DNA from: Actinomycetota bacterium
Lineage (GTDB): Bacteria > Actinomycetota > Thermoleophilia > Gaiellales > Gaiellaceae
Length of the DNA stretch: 14,973 bases
Direction: 5' to 3'
Assembly (NCBI GenBank): GCA_013812265.1
Contig: JACCTQ010000151.1
Coordinates: forward strand, 1-14,973
Shown here: positions 13,865-14,973 of the stretch, in pieces
Layout: each line of letters opens with the position of its first letter
How positions within the stretch are numbered: the stretch's first letter is position 1
Program-made: the position numbers and the translations under genes
Notes under the pieces: generated by a model
Database searches by the model: none
What the model saw: the letters and a program-made list of their open reading frames with translations, nothing else
What the model was told of the DNA's origin: nothing

Positions 13865-14973
13865 ATGAACCGCTTTTTCCGTAGCGCACTTTTCCCGCTG
13901 ATCGTGATCGTTCTGCTCGTCTATCTGGCGAGCCAGACGCTCATCGGACGGGGCGACAAGCAGACCAAGAAGACGTACTCGGAGTTCGTCCAGACGATCG
14001 AGAGCGACCCGCGGTCGATCGAGAAGGTCGTCTTCGTGCCCCCGAAGCAGCAGATGAAGATCGACTACGCGGACGGAACGAAGGGCTCGGTCAATTACGC
14101 CAGCGAGGAGCTCGTACCGAGGCTCGAGACGAAGCTCCGCAACAGCGAGGTCGCCTTCGACTCGAAGGGAACGGGATCGTCCCCTTGGTGGTCTATTCTG
14201 ACTTCGCTGCTGCCTTTCGTGATCCTGATCGCGTTCTGGCTCTTCCTGATGAACCAGATGCAGGGCGGCGGCTCGAAGGTCATGAGCTTCGGCAAGAGCC
14301 GCGCCAAGCGCATGACGCCCGATTCGCCGAAGATCGGCTTCAAGGACGTCGCCGGCGTCGAGGAGGCGGTCGAGGAGCTGCACGAGATCAAGGAGTTCCT
14401 GGAGAACCCGAAGAAGTTCCAGGCGCTCGGCGCCCGCATCCCCAAGGGCGTGCTCCTCTACGGCCCTCCCGGTACCGGCAAGACGCTGCTCGCCCGTGCC
14501 GTCGCCGGTGAGGCCGGCGTGCCGTTCTTCTCCATCTCCGGCTCCGACTTCGTCGAGATGTTCGTCGGCGTCGGGGCCAGTCGCGTGCGCGATCTGTTCG
14601 AGCAGGCGAAGCAGGCCTCCCCGTGCATCATCTTCATGGACGAGATCGACGCCGTCGGACGCCACCGCGGCGCCGGGCTCGGGGGCGGCCACGACGAGCG
14701 GGAGCAGACGTTGAACCAGCTGCTCGTGGAGATGGACGGCTTCGAGCTCAAGGACAACATCATCCTGATCGCGGCCACGAACCGCCCCGACATCCTGGAT
14801 CCGGCGCTCCTTCGGCCCGGCCGCTTCGATCGCCAGATCGTGGTCGATCGCCCCGACCGAAACGGTCGCCGCAAGATCCTCGAGGTGCACGCCAAGGGCA
14901 AACCGATCGCGCACGAGATCGATCTCGACACGCTGGCCGCCGGGACGCCGGGCTTCACCGGTGCCGACCTGGC
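13865..14973 (+). CDS. ftsH: ATP-dependent zinc metalloprotease FtsH, 5' part (cut by window end)
   Basis: FtsH is the membrane-bound AAA+ protease that degrades misassembled membrane and regulatory proteins. The 369 codons present show TM1 (about residues 8-25), a periplasmic/extracytoplasmic segment (SEFVQTIE onward), TM2 (about 108-131, WWSILTSLLPFVILIAFW) and the AAA domain. Walker A is GPPGTGKT at 200-207, Walker B ends in MDEID with D259 and E260, the pore motif is FVEMFVG, and the second region of homology is ATNRPDILDPALLRPGRFDR with Arg fingers R317 and R320. The C-terminal HEXXH protease domain lies beyond the window. The gene begins 60 bases after hpt, with no strong ribosome binding site. 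The frame runs on past the last base. Confidence 0.96.
   Translation, partial: MNRFFRSALFPLIVIVLLVYLASQTLIGRGDKQTKKTYSEFVQTIESDPRSIEKVVFVPPKQQMKIDYADGTKGSVNYASEELVPRLETKLRNSEVAFDSKGTGSSPWWSILTSLLPFVILIAFWLFLMNQMQGGGSKVMSFGKSRAKRMTPDSPKIGFKDVAGVEEAVEELHEIKEFLENPKKFQALGARIPKGVLLYGPPGTGKTLLARAVAGEAGVPFFSISGSDFVEMFVGVGASRVRDLFEQAKQASPCIIFMDEIDAVGRHRGAGLGGGHDEREQTLNQLLVEMDGFELKDNIILIAATNRPDILDPALLRPGRFDRQIVVDRPDRNGRRKILEVHAKGKPIAHEIDLDTLAAGTPGFTGADL

Noticed and set aside
13154..14914. 586-aa open frame on the minus strand opposite hpt and ftsH
   Set aside because: It is the antisense shadow of two certain genes in GC-rich DNA, with low-complexity Asp/Glu/Leu/Arg/His composition and no recognisable domain.
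1..14973. CRISPR arrays, tRNA or rRNA genes, intact insertion sequences, defence genes, biosynthetic clusters
   Set aside because: None seen on reading both strands; apart from the RAYT relic the window is chromosomal metabolism, envelope and housekeeping.

Overview
This is a GC-rich stretch of bacterial chromosome. Gene content and style (a tilS-hpt-ftsH cluster, two acyl-CoA dehydrogenases, a VanW protein with a proline-rich tail, a DUF2339/DUF3999-type pair, many start codons without a Shine-Dalgarno but with a TANNNT box just upstream) fit an actinobacterium. My best guess is a Thermoleophilia/Gaiellales-like lineage. That placement is inference from style, not from a marker gene.

Layout. 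1-708: a HAD-family phosphatase. 709-1033: the only gap over 300 bases; it holds a decayed RAYT (REP-associated tyrosine transposase) remnant. 1034-3651: two divergent acyl-CoA dehydrogenases (minus, then plus). They are separated by a short regulatory region with a perfect 16-bp palindrome that overlaps back-to-back candidate promoters. 3728-5644: a membrane-anchored VanW-domain protein, overlapping tail to tail with a minus-strand hotdog thioesterase (5619-6038). About 6087-9007: a polytopic DUF2339-type membrane protein coupled by a GTGA overlap to a DUF3999-like secreted, tail-anchored protein. 9068-9707: two small genes of unknown function, one with a CxxC motif and one a coiled coil. 9730-11368 (minus): deoD purine nucleoside phosphorylase followed by an overlapping lipid-kinase gene. 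11436-12187: a histidine phosphatase and a coupled 51-aa protein. 12201-14973: tilS, hpt and the 5' part of ftsH.

How the genes relate. The acyl-CoA dehydrogenase pair looks like fatty-acid or acyl-CoA catabolism under one shared TetR-type operator; the regulator itself is not in the window. DeoD and Hpt are both purine salvage enzymes but sit in separate operons. TilS-Hpt-FtsH is a housekeeping cluster. VanW and the DUF2339/DUF3999 pair point to cell-envelope roles that the sequence does not define.

I see no tRNA, rRNA, CRISPR array, intact mobile element or defence locus. The most notable signals are the shared operator, two genes whose conserved N-termini lie upstream of any ATG/GTG/TTG codon, the RAYT relic, the repeat-built TilS tail, and a recurring leaderless-promoter geometry. 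I found no convincing evidence for an entirely new multi-gene system; the DUF2339/DUF3999 pair is the closest candidate.
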